Shown here piece by piece: positions 10,583 through 22,300 of a DNA stretch of 64,000 nt. Position 1 is the first letter of the stretch; each line of letters opens with the position of its first letter. A model generated the notes under the pieces. The model saw only the letters and a list, made by a program, of their open reading frames with translations, was not told the DNA's origin and did not search any database. Made by a program: the position numbers and the translations under genes. The stretch is taken from contig UESW01004419.1 of the NCBI GenBank assembly GCA_900491605.1, forward strand, positions 578,480-642,479, written 5' to 3'. The stretch comes from Calamus simplicifolius (taxonomy: Eukaryota; Streptophyta; Magnoliopsida; Arecales; Arecaceae).

Positions 10583-11937
10583 TGATGCGTGTCGTAGCGC
10601 AACGATTAAAACACCTTAATTTTACTATTAGAATAGTGAGAGTAAGGGATCGATTCCACAGGGACTCTAGCGATTATTTTGAAATAAATTTATAAATTTA
10701 ACTAAATAGATAATTAGTAGTGCAAAATAATCAAGATATGGTCTATCTTATAAAAGCACGGCCCGTACCCGTAGATCACGGTCCGTCTCTTTTAAGAATA
10801 GATCAGTCTAAATTATTTTTACTTAAATAAAATTTAATAATAATTAAACATAAATAAAAATTTTATTTTAATAACATCCAAGAGTGCATAGAAGAGTTTT
10901 ATTTGCTAACATTAAGAAGGCAACAAAAAGCAATAAATTCTCCTAAATCAAACCGAGCTGAACTGGTGATGAAGACTTTCTCCCTTCTGCATGTGCCTCC
11001 CGAATCACGAACTCATCATGGGAACAGAGCTCTTTCAAAGCCATGGACGGAACAGAAGGCACGCACAGGACTCCGTTGATCCACGAACGGAACATAGGAC
11101 GAGCGGATCCTCCTCCAAGGCACGAACAGGGCACGAGCAGACTTATTCACGGCCTAGAACAGAGTAGGAACAGTCACTTGCTCATTGGAACAGAGCAACG
11201 TCAACGACGCGGAACCCACGGATGGCTGCTTCATGAACCACGGATGCAACGCCTCCACGGACATCTCCCCGCTACCGACCCCTCCTTGCTGCTATTTGTA
11301 GAAGTCCGGACGCGGCCCAGACGCGGTGAAGCAACTGTTGCCAAAACAGAGGATGCGGAGAAGCAACGAACGGCGCAGAAAAAATCTCGTAGAAATCATG
11401 AATAAAATCAAAATTCCTTAAATTCCCCTCCTTGCTGCTATTTGTAGAAGTCCGGACACGGCCCAGACGCGGTGAAGCAACTGTTGCCAAAATAGAGGAC
11501 GGGGAGAAGCAACGAACGACGTGAAGAAAATCCCGGAGAAATCGTGAATAAAATCAAAATTCATTCAAGATGAATTTAATTCTTCCAATTTGATAACCTC
11601 CTATCCAATTTATTCTGTAATTGACGGAGGAAAAGATTGGATTTGATCGGGAGAAGAATCGGATGAGATAAGAAGATTTTTGCTGAAGACGATGAAGTCG
11701 GCACTGGGTTTGCCGACTTTGCTTTAAAATTCGTGTTAAATCCTTATAAAATTAATTCCGAGCTCGTTTTAAGTCTGATTCGAGTATCGTTTGCGTCGTT
11801 AAATTCCTAAAATCGAGCTCTTCAAATTGATAATGTTTTACTTAAAATATTATATAAAATATTAAAATATTAAATAATAATAGGTACGTTGATTTATTAA
11901 TTAATAGATTTAGTGATAATTATTTATGCGTTTATCA
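10583..11937 (-). repeat. 5' LTR of the Athila-like element
   Basis: Direct repeat of 3473-4698. On the - strand it starts TGATAAACGCATAAATAATTATC at 11937 and ends GACACGCATCA at 10583. It is 1355 bp, longer than its partner mainly because of the internal 146-bp duplication at 11279-11571. Visible substitutions between the two LTRs suggest the insertion is not recent. Confidence 0.9.
11279..11571. repeat. 146-bp tandem duplication inside the 5' LTR
   Basis: The block beginning CCCCTCCTTGCTGCTATTTG at 11279 is repeated at 11425. Both copies run through CGGACRCGGCCCAGACGCGG to AATAAAATCAAAATTC. The other LTR (3473-4698) has the block once. The two copies differ at several bases, so the duplication is not very recent. 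Confidence 0.85.
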
Positions 11938-12754
11938 ACATCCCGTCGGCCAGCTGTCACGTCTGGAAAACTGAAGAGCCGAATCATCTTCGGCAGAGTT
12001 AAGTCATCTCGGCGAACCGAGCTATTCTCATGCCACAGTAAACCGAGCTATTCTCATGCCTTGGTGAATCGAGCTATTCTCATGCCTCGGCGAACCGAGC
12101 TATTCTCATGCCTCAACCAAGTTATTTCTATGCCTCGACAAGACCAAGGCGTTTAAGCATCTATGCAGAATCAAGTGCAAGAGAGTTCAAATTCATGATG
12201 GTTGAACAAGATGTCAAACGAAAAATTATGCAAATAATACCGAAAGTGGCCTAAGGCCTACAGAAGTGGCCTAAGGTCTATAGAAGTGGCCTAGGGCCTA
12301 AAGAATCGCCGAATCTCAAAGCATCAATCAACTTTCCTAGCCGTCGATCCTCTAACTAACTAGATACTGATCCTACTGGCCCGTAACAAACTTGATTCGA
12401 ATTCGATTCGAATTTGAAAAGTTTTCGGACCCCTATGATGTGCCCAAGGAATCAGGTGATCGCCTATAAATACCCTAGTTCTAAAGTCTCTTAGGATTGC
12501 TTTCACTGAGACTCTAACAAAAAAACTCCATTGAAGCTTGAGCAGAGCTATGAGTTCTCGAGAGGCCATTGATCTTGAGGAACTTTTCTGCAAGAGCCTT
12601 CTTCTCATGTGAATTTTCATTGACTTGGGCGTCGAGGGCCACCCTAAACATTCTTTGCGCGAGACTATCTTGCAGGTTCCATCCGAGCGAGAGATCAACG
12701 TCTAGATCCAAAGCCGAGCTGCACCCAAGTCGAAGAACAGATTTTTGCGGCAAT
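11938..12754 (+). mobile_element. Tat-type LTR, 5' end lost at the Athila junction
   Basis: Matches 53689-54651 in the opposite orientation: the CCAGCTGTCACGTCT start block, the GATTCGAATTCGATTCGAAT stretch, TATAAATA at 12465-12472, then a GACTTGGGCGTCGAGGG block and TTGCAGG before a degenerate end near 12754. Compared with the complete copy, about the first 90 bases (TGATGAGGGG...) are missing. The sequence begins exactly where the Athila-like LTR ends, so that element probably inserted into this LTR. No internal retroelement sequence follows it. Confidence 0.75.
12007..12140 (+). repeat. U3 minisatellite, unit about 27 bp
   Basis: About five imperfect copies of a unit read as CGAACCGAGCTATTCTCATGCCTCG. 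They lie in the U3 part of the Tat-type LTR, upstream of its TATA box. A second, shorter array (GTGGCCTAAGGCCTA-type unit, three copies) lies at about 12244-12301. Confidence 0.8.
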
Positions 12755-13304
12755 GCTACCAATAACATGAATGTCCATTGGTATTTCAAAAGGAGGTTAT
12801 TCCAAAAGAAGATTATGCCTATTAGTATTACCTATGTAAATGCTTATTAATGCTAAGCGTCGAGCACGGTTTCAGCATGCGGTTAATCACACCTCGGCAA
12901 ATTCACAGATTCATGCGGAAAATCGGGACGTACGCTCGTCGCCTCAGATAACCGAAGGTAAACATAGGGCAACTGCCTCAAAGGTTACCCGGGACGGAAC
13001 GCCGACGCCAGCCTCCACGGATGCTAAACGTTTATTGTTCTCTCCTTCTCAGCTCTCCTCCGACGCGGCCCGAATTAAATAAAAATTGAAAGTCGGCAGT
13101 CCACTGAAAATAAGCCTCCGAGAAACGACCCCAATATCTCTCCGAAGCGGATCGCACCGTCTGCAAGAAAGGAAAAGACGACCCCCCACCACCGCGATCA
13201 AAGCCCTAGATCCCTCTCCCTCGTCTCTCTTATTCTCTTATGCGATCTTCGTCCTCTCCTCCGCTCTAGGGTTTGATGCCGTCCGAGCCCTTGATGTCCT
13301 CTAG
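12755..13304 (+). promoter_or_regulatory. Upstream region and 5' UTR of the SKIP8-like gene
   Basis: GC content rises toward the ATG and short pyrimidine-rich runs (CTCCCTCGTCTCTC) precede it, as is common in plant 5' leaders. I see no clear TATA box close to the start, so the transcription start is not placed. The region directly abuts the Tat-type LTR, whose own + strand TATA box at 12465 could in principle act as an upstream promoter. Confidence 0.35.
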
Positions 13305-16300
13305 ATGGACGGCGCCTACCCCTTCTCGCTTCGCTCCCTCTTTATAGCCGCCGGAGCCACCGCGTTGTGCTGCTTCTGCGCACTTTGGGCACTCGGATCG
13401 GTCCCCAGCCGGGTCTTCAAGAAGGCCGGGGCGATCAAGAATAAGAAGTCCTGCGGGTGTGCGTGCTCCTGCTGCGGCGGTGGCGGTGGGGACTGCGGCC
13501 CCTCCCGGGCGAACGGGGAGATGGCTGTGGGCGCCGAAAAGAAGGCCGCGGCAGCGGAGCGGCAGGCCGGGGGTTCGATGATGGAGCAGTTGGTGCCGGA
13601 GATCACCACTCACGCGCTCAGTTACCTGGACTACATCAGCCTCTGCCGCCTCTCCATGACCAACTCTGCCATGAGGAGGGCTGCGAACGATGATGGTGCG
13701 TGGAAAGCCCTCTATCACAAGGTATTTCCTTCCCCGACCCCTCTCTCTATGTTTATCTTTGCTGCTTTTGTTCCCATACGTGTCTCTGATTGTTACGATT
13801 GTTGATTCTTCGTTAAATTCGAGGGGTTCGTGTTTCAAATGTACAGTGGCGAAGAAACACGCAAGGTGTTATCCAGTATCATTTTTTCCATCTAATGAAT
13901 GTCCATCCTAGACTTCTTACAGGATCTTGCTTAAGTTCAAGTTATGCAGCAATAATACAGGGATGGCTTCAAGAAAGTGTTATTTGATGTCTAGAATATA
14001 CTGGCTAACGATGCAGTATTATTTGTCTGTAATATGCTAGGGATAAAAGTCTAACCAAATACGTGATGACCAAAATATAGCCAGCCGCATTTGACGATGT
14101 TCATGTGAATGAATAGCTGGAGTTCTATAATCTTCAAGGTTTTCTGGACCAAATGATGAAGCTCATTGAAAAATTGAAACCCTACTCTTCTAGTGGAAAG
14201 GTTCCAAAAAGATTTAAAAAAAAATAGAAATGCTAGAATAATCTTTCTTGATGGGCTGATGTTTGTTAGGTAACTATAATATTTCTTAGCAATTTATGTT
14301 TGAATTTGAGGGCATTTAATGTTATTTCTGTGACATCAATAAACCTTTTTACTAATCCTCTAAAAATGAATGAGTGCCATATGGTGCTGCTTAGAGTGCA
14401 GTTCAGGCCCGTCTGATATATGCAGTGGGCTTTGAGATTCAGGAATGGACTTTGCCAGGTGTTGCTTAACATGCGATGGTGCTTCTGAATCTCAAAGTTT
14501 GTTATGTATGATAGAGAGGCCCAAAGTGGAACTATGTTTCCACTTTGCAGGGGCCCTAAACCACTCGATGCAGCTAACCATTGATGGTATTCCCTGCTGG
14601 TATATAGAAAAATGTCAGATGAGTTATGGTCTACACATGCATATAAGCACTGACGTATATTTTTTTTTTTCCTTTTTGTTTCACTTGAATCCTTAGCTTA
14701 TTCTTGGTTCTTGTGACACTTGGCTTATGTGCCATTTCTTAGAAATTATTGTAGACAAGGTTGTTTATTAACCCTAGGTGAGAAACCTTATCGATTACCG
14801 TATATGACGTGAATGATCAAGTCTTGTGAATGAGTTTCAAGGCATCACATTGTAGCTCCATTGAATACAACAATAAATGCGCTTTCCTCCCTACACAACT
14901 CAACTCATCTAAGCCTTTTTCCCAACTATATGGGGTCAGCTATATGAATCTGCTTCCTCCAGTCTGCTCTATTTAGGACCAAGTTGACATTTAAATTACA
15001 AATAGTTAGGAAAGAAAAAAAAAGAAAACAATTCTTGGATACATACCATGTCTTGCACTTCTCATGCATCAGATACTTTTGACCTGATCGCATGCATGTA
15101 ATATTAATTAAATTTTGTTGGTTGAAAAGATCATGATTGTCCATCAAATATGTCCTTGAATCACTCATATGCATTGCCCATGCTAAATGTGGTTCTATAT
15201 GTAGGCTTGCTTTTTAGATCACAATATTATCATAAATTGAGGATGTGCTACGAAAAACCTGTATAAATGATGCCACATCCTTAGCACATGCAGCACAGGG
15301 AAAAAAGGGTTTTTTTTCATTAAAACTAGAAAGGCATGAATATTTAAACTTATTGGTTATACTATTTAAACTTGTACAATCTGGGAACACTTTGCAGTTT
15401 AACTTGAGTAAAGTATAACTAAGATAAATGAAGGCAAGATTCGATACAGGAAGCTACATTCTTTGCAGAATGAAAATTCAATGTTCTAGAAAATGATCCT
15501 GGAGTATCCAGCAGACTAGGTCATTATTATCTTTGAGATGCGATGAGCTAATTGTTTCATTTTTTTGACTTTAGTCTTACGCTTAGGCCATAAGCATTTT
15601 GCGTCTATACAAGTAGTGATTATTCCTTGACTTTGGGGTCAACAAGGACTTGTTATTCAGTTTATTTGAACATAAAAGTGGGATTGAAACTAAAATTGCA
15701 TGTCCTTTTTGATTCTTGAGAGAAGATCAGCCTAATTAATTTGACTCCATTCAATCCATTGTTCCTTTTGTATCATTGGCTTTACTTGGTATCCATTTCC
15801 ATAAATCCCTACATGTGCCCTTCCTCTTCTTGATACTGACCACATGCCTTCTTTCAATATTCCACATCCCATCTCCCTTTAAAACACTGCAGATTTCCTT
15901 CATTAAAAACCATTTCTAGTGCTGTTGAAAGTGGCCACCTAGGTGCTTAACTTGGTTGGGCCATCTGGCTAAGCCCGCTTAAATGATACTTCTTGAAAGA
16001 TTCCTTTTCATATTTTCTTTCCCTATTTGAGCCCCATATGAGATATGCAGTAGGTCTGCAAAGGCTACAGCTAACCTAGAAGTAGCAAGTGAGCCAATCA
16101 ATGGCTACCAGCAAGTTAACCTACAGCAACTAGCGGTGTGGCTGCATAGTCGCCGACTCTACTGTTGGATTTATGTTTTTTTTTTTTTTTCTTAAGGTTT
16201 ATCTTTTCTTCTTCTCCTTCCTATGATTTTTCTTCCTCCTCTTCATTGACTCCTACTTGTTCTTCATTTGGCCATTCTTCAGCCTTTTCTCCCCCTAACT

Positions 16301-19300
16301 TCTCCATTTTTTCTGCTTGCCTCCTGCTCCTTGATTGGTGGTTGTTGGCCATGGGTAGCCTGTTGGTTGCTATATTCTGCCATCTTCTTCTTTTTTCTTC
16401 TTGCTAAGTGCAGTTTGTTTAACGGTGTTGTATAGTTTGGTGGCAGTTACAATAGCAGCAATGATGCCGGTATTCGGATTTTGTATAGTGTGAAAACCAA
16501 GTTTCATGATGCTATATTGTTGAAAAAGAGCATTTATGATACATGCACATGCTTATTTATGCACATGTTTAAAGATATGCATCACAAAAGCTTGGAGGGT
16601 TCTCATGTCTAGGTGCCCGCTTAGGCCATACAGGCGGTTCACTGCCTGGTCTTCCCTAGGCAGCTTGATAACCTTGGCCTGATGCAGGATCAATTCGCAT
16701 GCAAGTAAATTTTATATGATTAATGATTGTAGTTGATTAGTTTCCAAAGTAATAGCTTAAAAGGGATTCAGAAAAACTCACAGCAACTTCGCACGTGAAA
16801 CAGTTCCACAGAAAAGTAAAGAAGAAAGACCCCGAGGCTAAGAAGCCCTGGTAGGGCTCATTCTCCTTTAATAAAGTTATTAGTAAATTAGAGGGGGTGT
16901 ACCTAGCACGAGAGGAAGATTAAAGTACTGAAAGGATCGCTCTGTCTGGCGGATGCGTCCTAGATGACCAAGTCCCGAGCCCACGGATCTGCAGCTAAGT
17001 ATCCGCTGACTTGAATGACAATCACCTTGAATCCTGGATTTGGCTACTGAGGGATCTGCAAGATCACCATACAAGGGATCTGCAAGATCACCATACAAGG
17101 GCTAATAAAAAAAGAAAAAATAAGAATAAAGGTAAAGAGATGAAAAAGAAGTGAAGGAGGTGGGGGCGGTCGAGGGTCCTTGGGCATCCCTGGATGGGGC
17201 AAGGCGGCGGCTAGGGCTCTTGGGCGGCTGTTTGGAGGGGTGCAAGGGACGGCTAGGGTTTGGGGCATCCATTGGTGGATGGCAAGAAGGCGGCTAGGGT
17301 TTAAGGTTGGGTGGCTTGGATGCAAGCATGCACAAGAACAAGAACACAAGAACATAAAGAAAATATGACTCAAAATAACTGATTGATTGTATTGATTGCT
17401 TGAAAGGTTCGATCCTTTTTTATACAAGAGGGTCCCTTTTATAGGATAAGAGACTTGGGGCCCAAATAAATACAAATATGAAAATAAAAAGAGGCATTCC
17501 TTTTCATGAAAGAAAATTCAAAATAATTCCAAAATTGGCGCCCACTTTCTTTCTAAAATGTGGATTAAGTGGCGCCCTTTGAATTTGAATACATGGAAGA
17601 AAATTTAAAATTCAGTAATTTGGGGTGGCTATATTAGGCGTCCTTCACTTGCTTCTTTGGGCTGAATTCAGGATTGAAATTTTAAAAAACTGGACGGCAA
17701 TATGGGCATCCTTCACTGCTACAATTTAGGGCTAAAAATTCAAATCTAGGTAGCATGCATTTGGGCGTCCCTTCACTGCTTCTATGTGTAGGCCTCGTCT
17801 TTTTTCATACTGGTCTCCTCTTGTAAGCTAAATAAACTTACTACAGATTCACATTAAAATAAATTAATTAGGCAGGATTCAAATTAAAATAAACTGAACT
17901 GGACGAGACTCAAATTAAAATAAACTAAACCTAATTTCTAACTCAAGACTTGAATCAAAACTGATCAGATATCTATAGAGGATTAAGAATTCTCTGCCTG
18001 ATCCTGATGTCGTACCAATTCTCTCGGGGTGGGAAGAACTCGATCCCGTCGAGTATGGATCGTTCTGGCTTTGGTATCTCTCTAGTAGGTCTGGGTCGAG
18101 GCGCTGCAAGTCCTCTCAAGTAATCCATGAATCGTCAAATTCGGAGCGACCCTGCCATCGGACTAGGTTGTGTTGATAGCCACGGTTCCGGATCGTAATG
18201 GCTTGATCGTCTAGGATACGCTCGATCCGCTCTCCTCGCTTAGGAAAAAATTGGTGGTGGACACTCTTGGGTAGGTTCGCTCATGAAAGGAGGGTTAAGT
18301 CCAAAGTAATCACTAGGAATCGCTGTCGGTTCCCTATACTCTACTAGGTCTGTAATATTGAAGGTTGAGCTAATGCTCCAATCCGAGGGCAGATCTAGCA
18401 CATAGGCATTGGGTCCTACCTTCTCTATCACTTTAAAGGGGCCAGCTCCGTGAGCGTGAAGTTTTTTAACGGTTCCTGACGGGAACCGTTCAGGCCTAAG
18501 CCTAACTATGACTAAATCCCTTACACCAAACTCTTTAGCTCTTCTTCAGAAGTTAACTAGTCTTTTATAAGTTTCATTACTTAGATTTATTTTATGGCTA
18601 ATGTCCTTATGTAAGTCTTGATATGCTGTGCAAATGCATGTGCGGACTCTAAAACTCGTGTGTGGAAAGGTAAAGGAATTAAATCAAGTGAACGATTAGG
18701 CTTGTACCCGTGGACTATCTCAAATGGACTCTTGCCTGTAGACCTGCTCACTGAGCTGTTGTAGGCGAACTCTGCACGAGGTAGCAATAGATCCCACGTT
18801 CCTAGGTGTTCGCCTACAAAGCACCTAAGAAGGTTTTCTAGACTATGATTTACCACTTCAGCTTGTTCATCCATTTGGGGATGAAAGGTTGTAGAAAAAT
18901 TAAGTTTGGTCCCTAACAGATGCCATAGCTTTTTTCAAAAGTAGCTGGTGAACTTAATATCCCTATCAGAAACAATGGTCTTGGATAGGCCATGGAGCTT
19001 GACCATATTGTCAAAAAAAAGTTGGGCTACCCTAGATGCGTCAAAGGTTTGTGAACAAGGGATGAAGTGTGCCATCTTAGAGAACCTATCGATCACTACA
19101 AAGATGGAGTCGTGCTTCTTCTGGGTCTTAGATAATCCTAGAATGAAGTCCATATTGAGGTCTTGCCAAGGACGATCAGGCACTGGCAAAGGAATATATA
19201 GACCGGTGTTTTGCTTCTGCTGTTTTGCAACGGCACAAGTTTGACATCGGGCTACTATTAGGACAATGAGCTTTTTAATCCTAGCCAGTAAAATTGGTCC

Positions 19301-22300
19301 TCTATCGCTGATAGTTTTATCTCTTCCAAAATGACCAGCTAATCCCCCAGCTTGCATTTCTCAGACTAGGAACTCTCTAAGTGACGTCCTAGGGATACAA
19401 AGTCTATTGCTCCTAAAAATGTAACCATCCTGGATGGTATAATCTCCACTGGTATTGGATGGTTTTAGCCGAAGGGTCTTATGAATTTCACCAAAGTCAG
19501 GGTAGTCTCATACTCATCTTTTATCCGGTTGAACCTATAACTTCGTTGCTAACAGTACTCAACAGCAAAGACTTACGGCTTAGGGCATCTGCTACCTTAT
19601 TTTCTATCCTAGCATGGTGTTTCAGGACAAAAGTGTATGCCTGAATGTATTCAACCCATTTGCCGTGCCTAGAATTGAGCTTCTTTGGGGAGTTCAGAAA
19701 TCTGAGTGCCTCATGATCAGAAAATAAAACAAACTCCTGCGGCAGTAAGTAATGTCTCCAATACTTAAAGGCATGTACTACCGCATAGAATTTCTTATCA
19801 TAGGTGGAATATCTAAGTTTAGCTTCATTTAGTTTTTCACTAAAGAAAGCTATGGGATGATTTTCTTGGCTTAACACTCCACCTATGCCTACTCCAGACG
19901 CGTCGCACGCAACCTCAAATACCTTAGAAAAGTCTGAAAGTCTAAGTACGGGTGCATGAGTCATCCTATCCTTAAGCTTTATGAAGGCCTTATTAGCTGA
20001 CATAGTCCACTCGAAATTATCCTTCCTAATACAGTCAGTGATTGGTGCGACGATAGTGCTAAATCCCCAAATGAATCTCCTATAAAAGGTTGTTAGGCCA
20101 TGGAAGCTGCGGACATCGTGGACATTCATGGGTATTGGCCACTCTACGATCGACCTAACCTTTTCAGGATCCGCTAAGATACCTTCTGGGGTTACCATAA
20201 AACCTAGAAATATAACCCTATGCGTCATGAAATTACACTTCTTAAGATTTGCATAAAGGCTATTCTCTCTAAGGGTCTGACAGATAAATCTAAGATGGTT
20301 AAGATGGTCCTCTTTGATCTTGCTATAAATTAATATATCGTCAAAATAGGCCACTAAGAATTTTTCATGTATTCTTTCAGGACCTGGGTCATGATTCTCA
20401 TGAATGTACTAAGTGCATTTGAAAGCCCAAAAGGCATCATGACCCATTCAAACAGATCATCTCTAGTCTTAAATGGAGTCTTCCACTCATCCCCTGGTCT
20501 AATTCTAACATGATGGTAACCACTCTTAAGGTCTATCTTGGAAAAGATGATGGCACCCACCATCATGTCTAACATATCATCTAATCTGGGGATAGGGAAC
20601 CTATATTTGATAGTGATCTTATTGATGGCCCTACTGTCCATACATATTCTCCAAGTACCATCCTTCCTAGGGGTTAAGAGTGGAGGAACTGCATAAAGGC
20701 TTAAGCTTTCCCTAATGAATCATTTCCTAAGTAATTCTTCCATTTGTTTTTGTAGTTCTTGGTGCTCAATGGGGTTCATCCTATTATGGGGAAGGTTTGG
20801 AAGGGTGAATCCTGGGATCAGGTCAATGGCGTGTTGGATGTCTCTCAGGGGTAGTAACTGATCAGACAATCTTCAGGGAAGACATCCTTAAATTTCTCTA
20901 GGGTCTCAATTACTTCAGTGGGTTGTTCCTTTTGGACTGATTCATGGTCTCTTTAGTGGTCAAATTCTAAATAGAGTTACCCGATTAACTCTTAGCTTGC
21001 TATCCTTGAGGCTACTAGATCCTTTCTTGATTGGGTCCCTAGGTGGAACTGGATGTATTACATACTTCTTTACATTGTGTTTAAAAGAGCAGATGTTGGA
21101 TCGACCAAACAAGGCGGCATCGTGATCGTAAAGCCAAGGTCGACCTAATATAATACTACTAACACCCATAGGAATTACATCGCACCCAATCTTTTCTTCA
21201 TAATTTTGCAATTTGATTAGTATTTGGCATCCAGACTTGATTGGAATAGAGGTGTAATCTACCCAAGAGACCTTATAGGGACTAGGATGAGGAACTGTGA
21301 TCAATCCTAATGATTTAACTGTATTGGCAGAAACGATATTGACACAACTCCCGCTATCAACTATTATCTTGAGCACCTTATCCTTATCTTAACAAAAGTC
21401 TGTAGGATGTTAGTCCTACTCTAATCTTCCTGGTCCCTAGTTTGAGTCTGGGTCAAGATACATCTAAGCACTCCTAGTAGATTTTCAGACTCAAATGTTT
21501 CCTCCTCTCCATCGTACTCATCTATCAGATGGGTATCAGCCTCATAACCTCTCTTTTAGGCTCAACTAGGGGCTTGGACTCAGTCTCAGGTAACTCATCC
21601 ATATGAAGGGATTTGACTGGGTACTGGCTGATCATATGCCTTGGTTTGTTGCATCTAAAGCATTTGATATGAGGGTTGAGATTTCTCTGGACCTCTACAG
21701 ATTTGCCCTTATTCTTTTTCTGGGGTATAGGGGTACTATTTGGGGTCGACTTAACTCGGTTCGGCTTGTATTGGGTCGGCTAGTGTTGGGTCGACTCGGA
21801 TAAGTCTGACGGGAGTCTGAGTCTGGGACAACTAGGATAGGCCTGGCTAGATCCTGGATATGGGATAGGGCTCCTGGTAGCCTCTGATCTACGATAGGGT
21901 GGCTCTCTCTAAAAACGTTCATAATCCCTAGCAACTTGGTAAGCTTCTTCTAAATTATGTACCCTTCTTAGGTAGAGTTCTCTTGAATATCTGCTCTCGG
22001 GCCATACCTAAACTTGGATAGGGTGACTTCCTCAGACTGAACGATATTACACCTCATGGTATACTCTTGGAATGTAGCAATGTATTCATTCACAGTTTTG
22101 CTGTCCTGAATTAATCCTGCCACTGGTCCAATAGGCTTTGGTCATACGATGTGGGGACATAATTGGACCGAAGTCTAGCCTTTATGGCACGCCAGGTGAC
22201 TATGGGGTCCTTACCCTCTAGTGCTTGCTTTCGCTCTATAGTGGCCCAGTATAACCTAGCCTGTCGTACTAACTTGAGCTTTGCAAATCTAAACTTACGC

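Larger units (their letters stand above)
3473..11937 (-). mobile_element. Ty3/gypsy retrotransposon, Athila-like, defective
   Basis: In - strand order: 5' LTR (11937-10583), tRNA-Asp primer-binding site, leader, gag (about 9.87-8.19 kb), protease (about 8.1-7.74 kb), RT thumb and RNase H remnant, integrase (7.15-5.75 kb), non-coding 3' region, polypurine tract, 3' LTR (4698-3473). The gag wording, tRNA-Asp primer site and integrase resemble Athila elements. At 8.5 kb it is short for that group: most of RT is missing and no env-like ORF is visible between integrase and the 3' LTR. Every coding region carries shifts or stops, so movement would need proteins from elsewhere. Confidence 0.85.

Noticed and set aside
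11043..11490. 120-residue + strand reading and opposite reading
   Set aside because: Lies wholly inside the Athila-like LTR and is not conserved in frame between the two LTRs.
13266..13838. 190-residue - strand reading over exon 1 of the F-box gene
   Set aside because: Shadow of the GC-rich exon 1; the + strand frame carries the F-box and splices in phase to the next exons.
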